A DNA stretch of 64,000 nucleotides, taken from assembly GCF_019575955.1 (NCBI RefSeq), contig NZ_CP080575.1, positions 434,001-498,000 on the forward strand, given 5' to 3'. Position 1 is the first letter of the stretch. The number at the start of each line of letters is the position of its first letter. Positions 1-10,286 of the stretch are shown here, piece after piece. Both the position numbers and the translations under genes were made by a program. The stretch comes from Nesterenkonia pannonica (GTDB taxonomy: Bacteria > Actinomycetota > Actinomycetes > Actinomycetales > Micrococcaceae). The notes beneath the pieces were generated by a model. That model made no database searches and was not told the origin of the DNA. It worked only from the letters and a program-made list of their open reading frames with translations.

Positions 1-1
1 C

Positions 2-292
2 TTCTCCATCACCATGCCGCAGCTGCGGTACACCTTCATCACATCGTCCACCCTGATGCTGGTCGGCTCGCTCACCTACTTCGACCTCATCTACGTGCTC
101 ACCGGAGGCTCGCCCGCCAACGCGGTGCGCATCCTGCCGCTCGACATGTACATCGAAGGCTTCAGCGCCCACAACCTGGGCAACGCGTCCGTGATCGCGG
201 TCATCCTGGTGGCGATCGGCCTGGCGCTGTCGCTGATGCTGAACGTGCTGTCCGGCTCGACCAAGATGCAGTCCGACAAGGCAGGTGCCTGA
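2..292 (+). CDS. Sugar ABC transporter permease, MalF/LacF type (3' end only)
   Basis: The window opens inside this gene; only about the last 96 codons are present. It is an inner-membrane permease of a carbohydrate ABC importer. The visible part has two hydrophobic spans (LMLVGSLTYFDLIYVL and VIAVILVAIGLALSLML) and the TYFDLIYVLTGGSP stretch typical of MalF-type permeases just after the EAA loop, which itself lies off the window. The stop at 290-292 is four bases before the next permease start, so the two are co-translated. The substrate cannot be read from the sequence; the following GH3 enzyme suggests a beta-linked oligosaccharide. Confidence 0.85.
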   Translation, partial: FSITMPQLRYTFITSSTLMLVGSLTYFDLIYVLTGGSPANAVRILPLDMYIEGFSAHNLGNASVIAVILVAIGLALSLMLNVLSGSTKMQSDKAGA

Positions 293-296
293 ACCG

Positions 297-1243
297 ATGA
301 CCCACACCGCTTCCACGCAGGCTTAGCCAGCCCGACGCCGGACAGGCCCTGGACCCCAAGGAGCCCAAGGGCGGCGCCCAGGGCACCAAAGCCTTCGGCC
401 CCAAGGGCCGGGGCACCAAGCCCGCAAAGCCCTACGAATCCCCAACGTCGCCGCGGCGTCATGGGATGGGTCTGGCTGGGCATCATCATCCTGCCGATCT
501 ACTTCATCGTCATCACGGCGTTCCGGTCCCGGCAGGACCTTGCGGCCAGCAACCAGCTGATCCCCACCGCCGAACCGACCCTGCAGAACTTCGTCAGGGT
601 CATCGAGAACGACTTCTTCCACTTCTTCCTCAACTCGGTGATCGTGACCATCTCCACGGTGGTGGTGGTGCTCGCGGTGTCCGTGATGGCCGCCTACTAC
701 ATCACCCGATCCACCAGCTGGGGCGGGGTAGCTCTTCCAGGTGATCCTGCTCGGAATCGCAATCCCCGTGCAGGCCACGATCATCCCGGTCTACTACCTG
801 ATCCAGTATCTCAACCTGTACGACACCCTCTGGGCGCTGATCCTGCCCCAGATCGCCTTCGCCATCCCGCTGAGCGTGCTCATCATCGTGAACTTCGTCC
901 GGGACATCCCCAACGAGCTCTTCGAATCGATGAGGGTCGACGGAGTAAGCGAGTGGAGGATCCTGAGCTCGCTCGTGCTGCCCATGTCGATGCCCGCTCT
1001 GATGACCGTCGGCATCTACCAGGCGCTGCAGGTGTGGAACGGGTTCCTGTTCCCGCTGGTCCTCACCCAGTCCAGAGACGTCCGCGTGCTGCCCCTGAGC
1101 CTCTGGGAGTACCAGGGCCAGTTCGGTGTGGACACCCCCGCCACCCTGGCCGCTGTGGTGCTGTCCGCACTGCCGCTGCTGGCCGCCTACATCGTGGGCC
1201 GCCGCTACATTGTGGCGGGCCTGACCGCCGCTTCTCCAAGTAG
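297..1243 (+). CDS. Sugar ABC transporter permease, MalG type
   Basis: Second permease of the same importer. From ATG 297 a Gly/Lys/Pro-rich cytoplasmic tail of about 55 residues leads to a first span (WLGIIILPIYFIVITAF), and the ATPase-contacting EAA loop reads ELFESMRVDG.GEWRIL...LP. The frame breaks in at least four places: a GCCGGC scar at 321-327 (creating a false TAG), an indel near 450, one near 728 and a missing G at about 1229, where GLTAGFSK-stop becomes GLTAAS. GTAAGC at 945 reads V-S where the family has Ala at the first position, as GCCGGC would give. With these repaired it is one normal-length permease of about 310 residues ending at TAG 1241-1243. Confidence 0.85.
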
Positions 1244-1294
1244 GACGAGCACCTCTCCGCACTCCCCACCCGTGACACACCTGAAAGGGGCCTC

Positions 1295-3649
1295 GTGGCT
1301 GATCACGTGACCGGACCCTGGAACGACCCATCCCTCAGCGTCGACGAGCGCGTCGATGCGCTGCTGGCCAAGATGACCCTCGAAGAGAAGGTCTCCCAGC
1401 TCGGCGCACACTGGGAGATGGAGGACGGCAACGAGGAGGCCGACGGTGATGTCGCACCCATGGAGGATGCGATGTCTGCCGGGAAGCTTCCCTTCGACGA
1501 GGAGATCGTCGACGGGCTTGGGCACCTGACACGCACCTTCGGCACCAAGCCGCTGAGCGTGCCCGAAGGCGCTGCGGACCTGCGCAGGCGCCAGGCTGCG
1601 GTGGTCGAGAGCAACAGGTTCGGAATTCCTGCCATCGCGCACGAGGAGTGCCTGACAGGCTTCACCGCCTACCAGGCCACCGTCTACCCGACGTCACTCG
1701 CGTGGGGTGCCACCTTCGATCCGGAGCTGATCGAACGCATGGCGCGGGCCATCGGCGAGGACATGGCGGCCGTCGGCGTGCAGCAGGGACTCTCGCCCGT
1801 GCTCGACGTGGTGCGCGATGCTCGCTGGGGCCGGGTCGAAGAGACGATGGGCGAGGACCCCTACGTCATCGGCACCCTGGCCACCTCCTATGTGAAGGGC
1901 CTCCAGAAGGCCGGGATCATCGCCACTCTGAAGCACTTCGCGGCTATGCGGCCTCACGAGCCGCCCGAAACCACGCCCCCGTGCACATGGGCCGCCGCGA
2001 GCTGATCGACCTGATCCTGTACCCCTTCGAGATGGCGGTGCGCGACGGCAAGGTCGGCTCGGTCATGAACTCCTACGCCGACATCGACGGCGAAGCCCCG
2101 CGGCCTCGCACTGGCTGCTCACCGAGCTGCTGCGGGACGAGTGGGGATTCGAAGGGACCGTGGTGGCTGACTACTGGTCCGTCGCGTTCCTCGAAAAGAT
2201 GCACCACGTCGCCGCCGACCAGGCTGAGGCTGCTCGGCTGGCCGTCTCGGCGGGCCTGGACGTCGAGCTGCCGCACACCGGCGGCTACCGGACGCTTCCG
2301 GATCAGGTGCGCGACGGCCTGCTCGACGAGTCTGTGATCGACACAGCGGTCGCCCGGGTGCTCCGGCAGAAGATCGAACTGGGTCTCCTCGACGCTCCCC
2401 ACAAGGGTGAGTCCTGGGAGCCGACCATCGACGAGAGCCGGGACCTGGACTCGGAGGCCAATAAGCAGATCGCCCGCGACGTCGCCCAGAAGTCGCTCGT
2501 GCTGCTCCAGAACGACGGAACCCTGCCCCTGGCCCCTGCTGACGCAGCCGGGAAGAGGATCGCCGTGCTCGGCCCCTCCGCGGAGGACGCGCGCACCATG
2601 ATGGGCTGCTACTCCTTCCCCAACCATGTGCTGGCGAAGTACCCGCAGGGCCGGTTCCCGCACAACGGGCTCGGCGTGCCGGTCCCCACCATCCTCGACG
2701 CGCTGCGCGAGACCTACGCCGATGCGGAGATCACCCACGCCGTCGGCGCTCCGATCCTCGGATACGACGACTCGAACATCGCCGGCGCTGCCGAGCTGGC
2801 GGGCTCCGCCGACCTCGCCGTCATCACCGTCGGGGACCTGGTAGGCATGTTCGGCAAGGGAACCTCCGGCGAAGGCTGCGACGCGCAGGACCTGAAGCTT
2901 CCCGGAGCCCAGCAGGAGCTCGTCGAGGCGGCGCTGGCCACCGGCACGCCGGTGGTCCTGGTGCTCGTCGCAGGCCGCCCCTACGCGCTCGGCGGCATTG
3001 CAGAGCGCTGCGCGGCCGTCGTGCAGAGCTTCTTCCCCGGGCAGGAGGGCGGCCCGGCCCTGGCGCAGCTGCTCTCCGGGGCCGCTGAGCCCACCGGTAA
3101 ACTGCCCATCGGCATCCCCGCAGGATCCGGCGGCCAGCCCAGCGGCTACATCGCCGCCCCGCTCGGACAGAACAGCCAAGGCGTCTCGAACCTCGACCCG
3201 ACGCCCCTCTTCTCCTTCGGCCACGGTCTGAGCTACACCACCGTGGAGTACTCCGGCCTCAGCACGGAGGCCGAGCGCATCGCCGTGGACGGAACGACCA
3301 ACGTTCGCGTCACGGTCACGAACACCGGGGACCGGCCCACGGAAGAGGTCGTGCAGCTCTACTTCGGGGATCGGCATGCCCAGGTGGCCCGACCGGTCAA
3401 GCAGCTCCTGGCCTACCAGCGGACCCGCTCGCGCCCGGTGAGTCCAAAGAGGTCACCTTCTGGGTGCACGCGGACCGCTTCGCCTTCACCGGCGTCGACT
3501 ACCGCCGGATCGTGGAGCCCGGACTCATCGATCTGTGGGTAAGCCCCAGCGCTGGGGAGCTGCCGCTGTCGGCTGAGCTGACCCTCACCGGAGAGGTTCG
3601 AGAAGTCTCAGGGCCGCGGGTGCTGGACACCCCCGCGCGCATCAGCTGA
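1295..3649 (+). CDS. Glycoside hydrolase family 3 (beta-xylosidase/beta-glucosidase)
   Basis: Retaining GH3 enzyme of about 785 residues, probably cytoplasmic since no signal peptide is seen, hydrolysing short oligosaccharides brought in by the upstream permeases. The start is GTG 1295, preceded by AAAGGGG. The N-terminal TIM-barrel domain has the catalytic-nucleophile segment TVVADYWSV (Asp codon 2169-2171). The C-terminal domain has the GEGCD and LPGAQQELV stretches, and a fibronectin-III-like tail follows (TNVRVTVTNTGDRPTEEVVQLY). Single-base losses near 1945, 2097 and 3430 break the frame; GCCGGC scars lie at 2841 (DLVGMFG, expected DLAGMFG) and 3539. The xylose genes at 15-19 kb make a xylo-oligosaccharide role attractive, but glucosidase activity is equally possible. 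Confidence 0.88.
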
Positions 3650-3690
3650 CCACCGCACAATATCTGAACTTATAAACAAATAGATCTGAC

Positions 3691-3728
3691 GTGTGTGACG
3701 TCGCGTGACAGAACGCGGCGTCACACAC
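3691..3728. terminator. Strong hairpin between GH3 and the sulfate importer
   Basis: A 15-base arm at 3691-3705 pairs with 3714-3728 (one mismatch that becomes a G-U pair in RNA) around an 8-base loop. It is followed by a pyrimidine stretch (CTCTTCTCCTCT) rather than a clean T run. It probably ends the sugar operon; a 5' regulatory element of the next gene is possible. Confidence 0.5.
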
Positions 3729-3777
3729 CTCTTCTCCTCTAATCTGGGGCTTCGGCCCGATTCAGAGAGGAGGAGCT

Positions 3778-4806
3778 GTGCACGTCAGGCCTAAATATGT
3801 TCAGAGATTCCGCGGCTCCTGCCTCGCGCTCTCAGGCCTGACCCTCCTCAGCGGGTGCGCAGACGGCGACGTCGACGACCAGATCACCATGGTCGGATTC
3901 GCGGTCTCCGCCGAGGCCGACACGGCCGTGGCGGACGCCTTCGCCCAGACGCCTCAGGGGCAGAGCACCACCTACGCCACCTCCTACGGAGCCTCCGGCG
4001 ATCAGTCCCGCGCGGTCGCCAACGGGCTCCCCGGAGAGTTCGTCCACTTCAGCATCGAACCCGATCTCACGCGCCTCGAGGACGCCGGGATGGTGTCCGC
4101 CGACTGGGACGAGGGCCCCAGCGGAGGCATGATCACAGAATCCGTCGTCGTGCTCATCGTCCGCGAGGGAAACCCCAAGGGCATCACCGACTGGAACGAT
4201 CTGGTCCGAGAGGACGTCGGAGTCGTCACCCCCAACCCCGGCTCCTCCGGCGCAGCGCGGTGGAACATCCTGGCCGCCTGGGCCTCCGTCCTCCAGAACG
4301 GCGGCACCGAGGCTGACGCGGCCGACTACCTGGACCGTATGGTCTCCAACATCGAAGCGTTTCCCGGCTCCGGCCGCGACGCGACCACAGCATTCCTCGA
4401 CGGCACGGGCGATGTTCTGCTCTCCTACGAGAACGAGGCCATTCTGGGTAGGCAGGCCGGGGAGAATTTCGAGTACATCGTCCCCGACCGGAACCTGCTC
4501 ATCGAGAACCCGGCCGCCCTCACCGAGCAGGCGCCTCAGGCGGCGGAGGATCTTCTCGAGTTCGCCCTGAGCCCGGAGGGGCAGTCGGTGTACGCCCAGT
4601 ACGGCTTCCGGCCCCTGCGCCACCTGGCCGATGACGTGGACCCCGGAGAGGTCGACGGCTCCTCAGACCACTCCGATCCTTACCCGACGGTCGAGACGCT
4701 CTGGACGGTGGATGAGCACTTCGGCGGCTGGGACAGCGTGGTCGAGGAGTTCTTCGCCGAGGACGGCACCATCACCCGGGCGATAGAGCAGTCAGGGATC
4801 GGCTGA
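3778..4806 (+). CDS. Sulfate/thiosulfate ABC transporter substrate-binding lipoprotein
   Basis: Extracellular binding protein of the Sbp/CysP family, 342 residues. GTG 3778 follows a good AGAGAGGAGGAG ribosome site. A short leader ends in a lipobox-like LLSGC. Family blocks are clear: SYGASGDQSRAV near the N-terminus, VREGNPKGITDWNDLV, and the TPNPGSSGAARWNILAAW oxyanion-binding block in the middle. It overlaps the start of the first permease by one base (ATGA-type junction), so it heads a four-gene importer operon. Sulfate, thiosulfate or another tetrahedral oxyanion such as molybdate would fit; sulfate or thiosulfate is best supported by these blocks. Confidence 0.88.
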   Translation: MHVRPKYVQRFRGSCLALSGLTLLSGCADGDVDDQITMVGFAVSAEADTAVADAFAQTPQGQSTTYATSYGASGDQSRAVANGLPGEFVHFSIEPDLTRLEDAGMVSADWDEGPSGGMITESVVVLIVREGNPKGITDWNDLVREDVGVVTPNPGSSGAARWNILAAWASVLQNGGTEADAADYLDRMVSNIEAFPGSGRDATTAFLDGTGDVLLSYENEAILGRQAGENFEYIVPDRNLLIENPAALTEQAPQAAEDLLEFALSPEGQSVYAQYGFRPLRHLADDVDPGEVDGSSDHSDPYPTVETLWTVDEHFGGWDSVVEEFFAEDGTITRAIEQSGIG

Positions 4807-5601
4807 TGCGCACAGCATCCCTCACCCGTCCTGCGGCTCTGGCCCTGGGCATCTCCGTCCTGTGGTTCTCACTGCTGGTGCTGCTGCCGCTGGCGCTGGT
4901 CCTCGTCGCCTCGGTCGAGGACGGCTGGGGTCTTCTGGGCAACGCTCACCAACGTGCAGACCGCCAATGCCATCCGGCTCACCCTCACCGCAGCTCTGGC
5001 CGCCACCGCGGTCAACATCGTGATGGGCACGCTCATCGCATGGGTGCTCGTTCGGGACAGGTTCCCCGGAAGGCGGGTGATCGAGTTCCTCATCGACATC
5101 CCCTTCGCCCTGCCCTCACTGGTCGCCTACCTGGTCCTGCTGAGCCTCTACGGGCCCGACAGCCCACTGGGAATCAACGTTCTCGGCACGCCCTACTCCG
5201 TCTTCCTGGCGATCCTCTTCGTCACCCTGCCTTTCGTGGTCCGCACCGTGGAGCCGGTGCTCATGGAGCTGGACGCCGACGTGGAGAGAGCCGCCGAATC
5301 CCTCGGCGCCTCTAAGGGCGCCACGTTCGTGCGCATCATCCTGCCGTCGCTGGCGCCAGCTGTGGCTGCCGGAGCCACGCTCTCCTTCGCCCGCGGGGTG
5401 GGCGAGTTCGGCGCGCTCATCCTCCTCACCGGCAACAGGCCCAATGTCTCCGAGGGCGCTCCCGTCCGTATACAGGCGTACATCGAGACGGACAATACGG
5501 CTGCGGCGGCCGCCGTCGCCGTGCTCCTGCTGGTGGTCGCCCTGGCGGCCATCGGAGCCCTGGACCTGATCTCCCGGAGAGTGGCGCGGCATGAGGGCTA
5601 G
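4806..5601 (+). CDS. cysT: Sulfate ABC transporter permease CysT-like
   Basis: Inner-membrane permease, about 265 residues, starting in the ATGA overlap with the binding-protein stop. The EAA loop is ERAAESLGASKGATFVRIILP, followed by the conserved RGVGEFGALILLTGN segment seen in CysT/CysW and ModB. One base is missing near 4930 (expected VFWATLTNVQTANAIRLT), after which the frame is open to TAG 5601. It overlaps the next permease start by 11 bases. The gene order binding protein, T, W, A supports assignment to a sulfate-type system. Confidence 0.86.
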
Positions 5602-6387
5602 AGCTGGGGTGCGCGTCGGCCTCGTCGTCGCCTATGTGTTCCTCCTCGTCGCCTGGCCCCTGTGGATGGTGATCGAGGAGACCTTCCTCTCCGGAGAGAA
5701 CTACGTGGCCATCGCCCTAAGCGACCCCACCCTGCGCAGGGCCATCGGCGTGACGCTCGCCGCCTCTGCCTGCGCGGTGGTGCTCAACACGGTGTTCGGC
5801 GTCGGGCTGGGCATCCTGCTCGTCCGTCACCGGTTCCCCGGGCGGCGGCTGCTGTCCGCGCTGACCGACCTGCCCGCCTCGGTCTCTCCCATCGTGGTGG
5901 GCCTTGCCCTGCTGCTGGCCTACGGGCCGGTGAACGGCGTGCTCGGCGCGCCCCTGGCCGATGCGGGGTGCGGATCATCTTCAGCTTTCCGGGCATCGTG
6001 CTCGCAGTGACGTTCGTCTCGCTGCCCCTCGTGCTGCGCGCCGTCGTTCCGGTGCTCAGAGAGATCGGCGTCGAGCAGGAGACTGCCGCACAGTCGCTCG
6101 GCGCCTCGGGGCGGCAGGTGCTGGTGCGCATCACGCTCCCCGCGATCAAGTGGGCCGTCGCCTACGGGATGGTGCTGACGCTTGCGCGGGCTGTCGGCGA
6201 ATTCGGCGCGGTCCTGATCGTCTCAGGAGGCATCGTGAACCAGACCGAGACCGCCACCATCGCGGTGCAGCGCCTGCACCAGGGGTTCGAAACCGGGCAG
6301 GCCTACGCCGTCGGGTTTCTGCTGGCGCTGGTGGCCGTGGCCGCCCTGGGCATCGTCACCATCCTGCGTCCGCACGAGCGGCACTGA
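5591..6387 (+). CDS. cysW: Sulfate ABC transporter permease CysW-like
   Basis: Second permease of the importer, about 265 residues, paired with the CysT-like protein. It has the [19 protein letters not shown] core, an EAA loop [21 protein letters not shown] and the signature [18 protein letters not shown] is missing from the GGGG run near 5968, splitting the frame (expected [15 protein letters not shown]). The stop at 6385-6387 is 14 bases before the ATPase start, and the gap holds that gene's AAGGAGG site. Confidence 0.86.
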
Positions 6388-6401
6388 CCACAAGGAGGCC
6401 C

Positions 6402-7369
6402 ATGGGGATCGAGATCTCACAGCTGAGCAAGAGCTACGGCGACTTCGTCGCCCTGCAGGACATCAGCCTGTCCGTGCCCTCAGGAAGGCTCACCGCACTG
6501 CTGGGCCCCTCCGGGTCGGGGAAGACGACCCTGCTCAGGATCCTCGGGGTCAGGAGTCGGCCGACACCGGCACCGTGCAGATCGACGGCAGCGACGTCAC
6601 GGTCCTGCCCGCCCAGAAGCGCAGCATCGGGTTCGTCTTCCAGCACTACGCCGCCTTCAAGCACATGTCCGTGGCCAGGAACGTGGCCTTCGGCCTGGAG
6701 ATCCGCAAGGTGCCCAAAGCGCGGATCCGCGCACGCGTGGACGAGCTGCTGCAGCTGGTGCAGCTCTCCCAGCACGGGCACAAGCTCCCCTCCCAGCTCT
6801 CCGGCGGGCAGCGCCAAAGGATGGCCCTGGCACGGGCGCTCGCCATCGACCCCACGGTGCTGCTGCTGGATGAGCCCTTCGGCGCCCTGGATGCCAAAGT
6901 CCGCAGGGAGCTGCGGGACTGGCTGCGCCGACTCCATGAGGATGTGCACGTGACCAGTGTGTTCGTCACCCACGACCAGGAGGAGGCGCTGGAGGTGGCC
7001 GACACGGTGGTGGTGGTCAACGAGGGCAGGATCGAACAGGTGGGCACTCCTGATGAGATCTACGACAGTCCCGCCACCGACTTCGTCTTCCAGTTCATCG
7101 GCGAAGCCACCCGTCTGGGGCCTGTGCAGCTGCGTCCGCACGACGTCGTGATCCGGCCCGAGGCCGAGGGAGACGGATGGGCCGGACGGATCACCCGGTG
7201 GAACAGGATCGGGTTCGAAGTCCGGCTCGAGGTGACCCTCGACGCCTCCGTCCAGCCGGGCCCCGTGCAGGTGCAGCTCACGCGCACGGAGATGCAGGGC
7301 CTGGGCATCGGCCTCGGGGATGCGGTCCGTGTGGCGGCCCACCTGAACGCCGAGCTCCGCCCCGTCTAG
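6402..7369 (+). CDS. cysA: Sulfate ABC transporter ATP-binding protein CysA-like
   Basis: Cytoplasmic ATPase driving the importer, about 323 residues. ATG 6402 follows AAGGAGG. Motifs: Walker [11 protein letters not shown]-loop [14 protein letters not shown] (typical of CysA), signature [15 protein letters not shown], Walker [14 protein letters not shown]-loop [10 protein letters not shown], and a short C-terminal TOBE-like extension with [10 protein letters not shown]. One G is missing near 6549 (expected [17 protein letters not shown]). The TAG stop shares bases with the stop codon of the convergent ATP-grasp gene. Confidence 0.87.
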
Positions 7370-8269
7370 AGCGAGGTCAGACGCGCCGTGATCGCCGCAG
7401 CGAGCGCGTCAGCAGCCTCAGGGGCGCGATGCAGATTCAGCGCCTACTCGAACAGCTCGACCTCCAGCAGCACGGTGCCGTGCTGAGCAGCGGTGACGAT
7501 GTCCACACGGCCGTACAGGGGCGTGGTGCTGCCGGTGGCCTGCTCGACGGCCCGCATCACCTGGGCGCCGAAGGCCGCCTCCTCCTCCGCGGCCTCGACC
7601 GGCTGCGGATTCTCGAGGTACCGCCCGCCGAGGAATCCGCCGCCGCGGGCGAGGAGTGCCCCTTTGCGATGGTGTGGGTGTGCTTGCCGTCGATGAAGTA
7701 CACCGCCTTCTCCAGACCCTCGGAGAGCTCCGGGATCTCCGGCTGGATCATCACCGTGCGACCGGCCCCGAGGATGCGCGCACCGAGGGCCTTGGCCTCG
7801 AGGGAATCCGCCCGCAGCAGCTCCGTGTCCACCGCGCCCGCAGAGAGCGACGGCTTGATGACCACCCAGTCGTTCCCGTGAGCAGCCAGTGCTTACTCAA
7901 GCTCCGCAGGGCCGGTGACCCACTGCGTGGGCACGGTCGCCACACCGTGGTCCTCAAGCTCGCGCAGATAGAGCTTGTCGAGGTTCCACATCACCACCTC
8001 GGGCGGGTTGAGCACCGTGACGTGCTCCTGCGCCCTCAGCAGCCAGGAGCGGAACTCCTGCTCGCGCTGCGGATAGTCCCAGGGGAGCGCAGCACCAGCA
8101 GGTCGAACGCTGCTGCGAGCTCCGGGCCCATGGGCCACTGGTGCCACACCACGGGCTCCGCAGCGACGCCCCGCTCGCCCAGCGCGGCGATCAGGGGGCC
8201 GGTGTCCTTGTCCTCATCACCGGGCCGGTACTGGTCGGTGACGACGATGCCGACCTTCGCTTCGCTCAT
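7366..8269 (-). CDS. ATP-grasp domain protein (peptide or amide ligase-like)
   Basis: About 300 residues. An N-terminal domain ([23 protein letters not shown]...) is followed by an ATP-grasp fold: [31 protein letters not shown] and a metal-binding end [14 protein letters not shown]. This is the glutathione synthetase/RimK/cycloserine-ligase style; the substrate is unknown. Scars at 7891 (false TAA; GCCGGC restores LEPALAAHG) and 7442 (false TAG; restores FEPALNLH) strongly support reading through, since both give the same family-consistent P-A. Single-base losses occur near 7665 and 8086. The start lies two bases after the stop of the upstream EamA exporter, so the pair is coupled. Confidence 0.72.
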
Positions 8270-9164
8270 GGGGCTGGTCCTTTCGGGGGCGGTGTCTGGG
8301 GAGGAATAGGGATCGGGCCGGTCCTCAGCAGCGGCTCCCGCTTGCCGCCGCGCTGAGCCGCGGCGCCGGTGAGGACGACGATCGCAATGCCGACGCACTG
8401 CACCGCAGTCGGCACCTGGGAGAGGATGATCAGCCCCAGCAGCAGAGCTGCGGCGGGCTCCAGCGCCATCAGAGTCCCGAACGCGGTGGCGGTCATGCGC
8501 CGCAGGGCCGCCATCTCCAGGATGTATTGGATGACGGGGGCCATCAGTGCCAGGCCCAGGGCGATGCCCAGCACCCGGAGGTCCATGTTTCCGGCGGCCT
8601 GGGGTATGCCGAGGAATGAGGTGGCCACTGCGGCGATCGGCAGCACGATCGACAGGGCGCCCGCACCGGTGAACCGGTCCCCGACCTTCTGCAGCAGCAC
8701 GATGTAGGTTCCCAGCCCACGCCCGCGATCAGAGCCAGGGCGATGCTTGCGACGTTGGCCTCACCGTCCCACGGCTCAGTCATCAGCAGCACCCCGACCA
8801 GGGCGCCCACGGGCCAGACCATGGCTTTCAGCCCTCCGCTGCGGACGGCGGCGACCGTCAGGGGCCCGAGGAACTCGATGGCCACGGCCGTGCCCAGGGG
8901 ATCCGCTCCAAAGAGGCGAGGAAGGCCACAGTGGTGACCCCATCGTCAGTCCCAGCCCCAGCAGGACGGGCACGTCGCGGCGGCGCACGCGGCGCAGCGG
9001 AGGGGCGCCAGCAGGATCATCAGCAGTGCACCCATGCCGAGCCGCAGCCAGGCGGCGCTTACGGGCCCGACCATATCGATCAGCGGCACCGACAGTGCCG
9101 AGGTCAGCTGGATGAAGAAGATTGCGACCACAGCGATGAGCCAGGGCGGGCCCGGAATCTGCAT
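8266..9164 (-). CDS. EamA/RhtA-family drug/metabolite exporter
   Basis: Integral membrane protein of about 300 residues with ten predicted spans in two EamA halves. The second half includes GTLMALEPAAALLLGLIILSQVPTAVQCVGI, a hallmark of RhtA-like exporters of amino acids and small metabolites. I place the start at ATG 9164 because the earlier GTG lies upstream of a scar at 9170-9176 whose repair puts it out of frame. G/C-run losses near 9003, 8940, 8901 and 8710 split it into fragments. Its stop (8266) abuts the ATP-grasp start (8269), suggesting that the ligase product may be exported. Confidence 0.78.
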
Positions 9165-9242
9165 CAGGTGCTTAGCAATCACCAGGAGAGCCTAGGGGAT
9201 ATCGTGACCGCAGAAGACTCGCCCCTTCAAGGAGGTTCGATG

Positions 9243-10286
9243 ATGAACCGGCTGATCAGTTCTCGGCTGCCGCTGGCCGCCGCCCCTATGGCCGGAGGTC
9301 CGACCGGCCCGGACCTGACCGCGGCGGCCGCCCGAGCAGGAGCCTTCCCCTTCATCGTAAGCGGGTACAAGACCCCGAGGCGCTGAGGGAGGAGATCGAC
9401 GCGGCCCGCCTGCTCGGCGTCGGCTTCGGAGTGAACCTCTTCGTCCCTGAGGGCCGGAGCCCCGACCGCGCGGCCTTCCGCGCCTACGCGGCCCAGCTGC
9501 AACCCGAAGCGGATGCGTGCGGTCTCACCCTCAGCGCAGAGCCGGTGCTCGACGACGACCACTGGAACGCCAAGCTGCAGCTGCTCACCGGAGACCCCGT
9601 GCCGGTGGTGTCCATGACCTTCGGAATCCCCGATCCTGCAGCAATCGCTGCCCTGCAGGACAATAGCTCCCATGTGCTTATCAGCGTCACCACGGCCGAG
9701 GAGGCAGAATCGGCCCGCAGCGCCGGAGCCGACGGCCTCGTCGTCCAGGGGCCGCAGGCGGGAGGGCACAGTGCCGTGCATGACCCGCACCGGACCCCGA
9801 ACCGGTCGAGACGCCCGATGTGGTGCGGCAGATTCGCAGCCGCGTGCCGCTGCCCGTGATCGGCGCCGCGGAGTCGACGGCCCGCATGCGGTGCGCCGGA
9901 TCCTCGACGCCGGTGCGGAGGCCGTCGTCGTCGGGACCCTGCTGCTGCGCACGGACGAGGCAGGCACCTCGCCCACTCACCGGGCTGCCCTGTCCGATCC
10001 GCAGTTCGAGGAGACGGTGCTCACCCGCGCGTTCACCGGGCGCCCGGCTCAGGCGCTGCGCAACGGGTTCATCGACCGCCATCATGCGGCGGCGCCCACG
10101 GCCTACCCGCCCTGCACCACCTGACCAAGCCCATCCGAGCAGCTGCAGGCTCGATCGGCGACGCCCAGCGGCTGCACCTCTGGGCTAGGCACCGGCTGGC
10201 GGAGCGCCCCGGAGGGCCCTGCGGCACGTGTCTTTGAATGGCTGGCCGAAGGCGCAGACCGATCGGAAGGAGCCGGTCAGGACTGA
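9243..10286 (+). CDS. Nitronate monooxygenase family flavoprotein
   Basis: FMN-dependent TIM-barrel oxidase (NMO/2-nitropropane dioxygenase family), about 345 residues, oxidising alkyl nitronates or propionate-3-nitronate. AAGGAGG at 9229-9235 favours the second of two adjacent ATGs. Family blocks: AAAPMAGGPTGPDLTAAAARAGAFPFIAGGYKTPE (the AGGYK read from scar 9357), VVSMTFGIPDP, ADGLVVQGPQAGGH, and the C-terminal HLWAGTGWR restored at scar GCTAGGC 10184-10190. Single bases are missing near 9374, 9796, 9872 and 10110. The 3' end overlaps the convergent ABC ATPase by about 10 bases. Confidence 0.85.

Noticed and set aside
2073-3377. 434-codon minus-strand ORF opposite the GH3 gene
   Set aside because: Antisense shadow of a conserved enzyme, with low-complexity translation rich in G, V, R and D.
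3832-4623. Long minus-strand ORF opposite the sulfate-binding protein
   Set aside because: High-GC antisense shadow; it has no family-like motifs while the plus strand is a clear binding protein.
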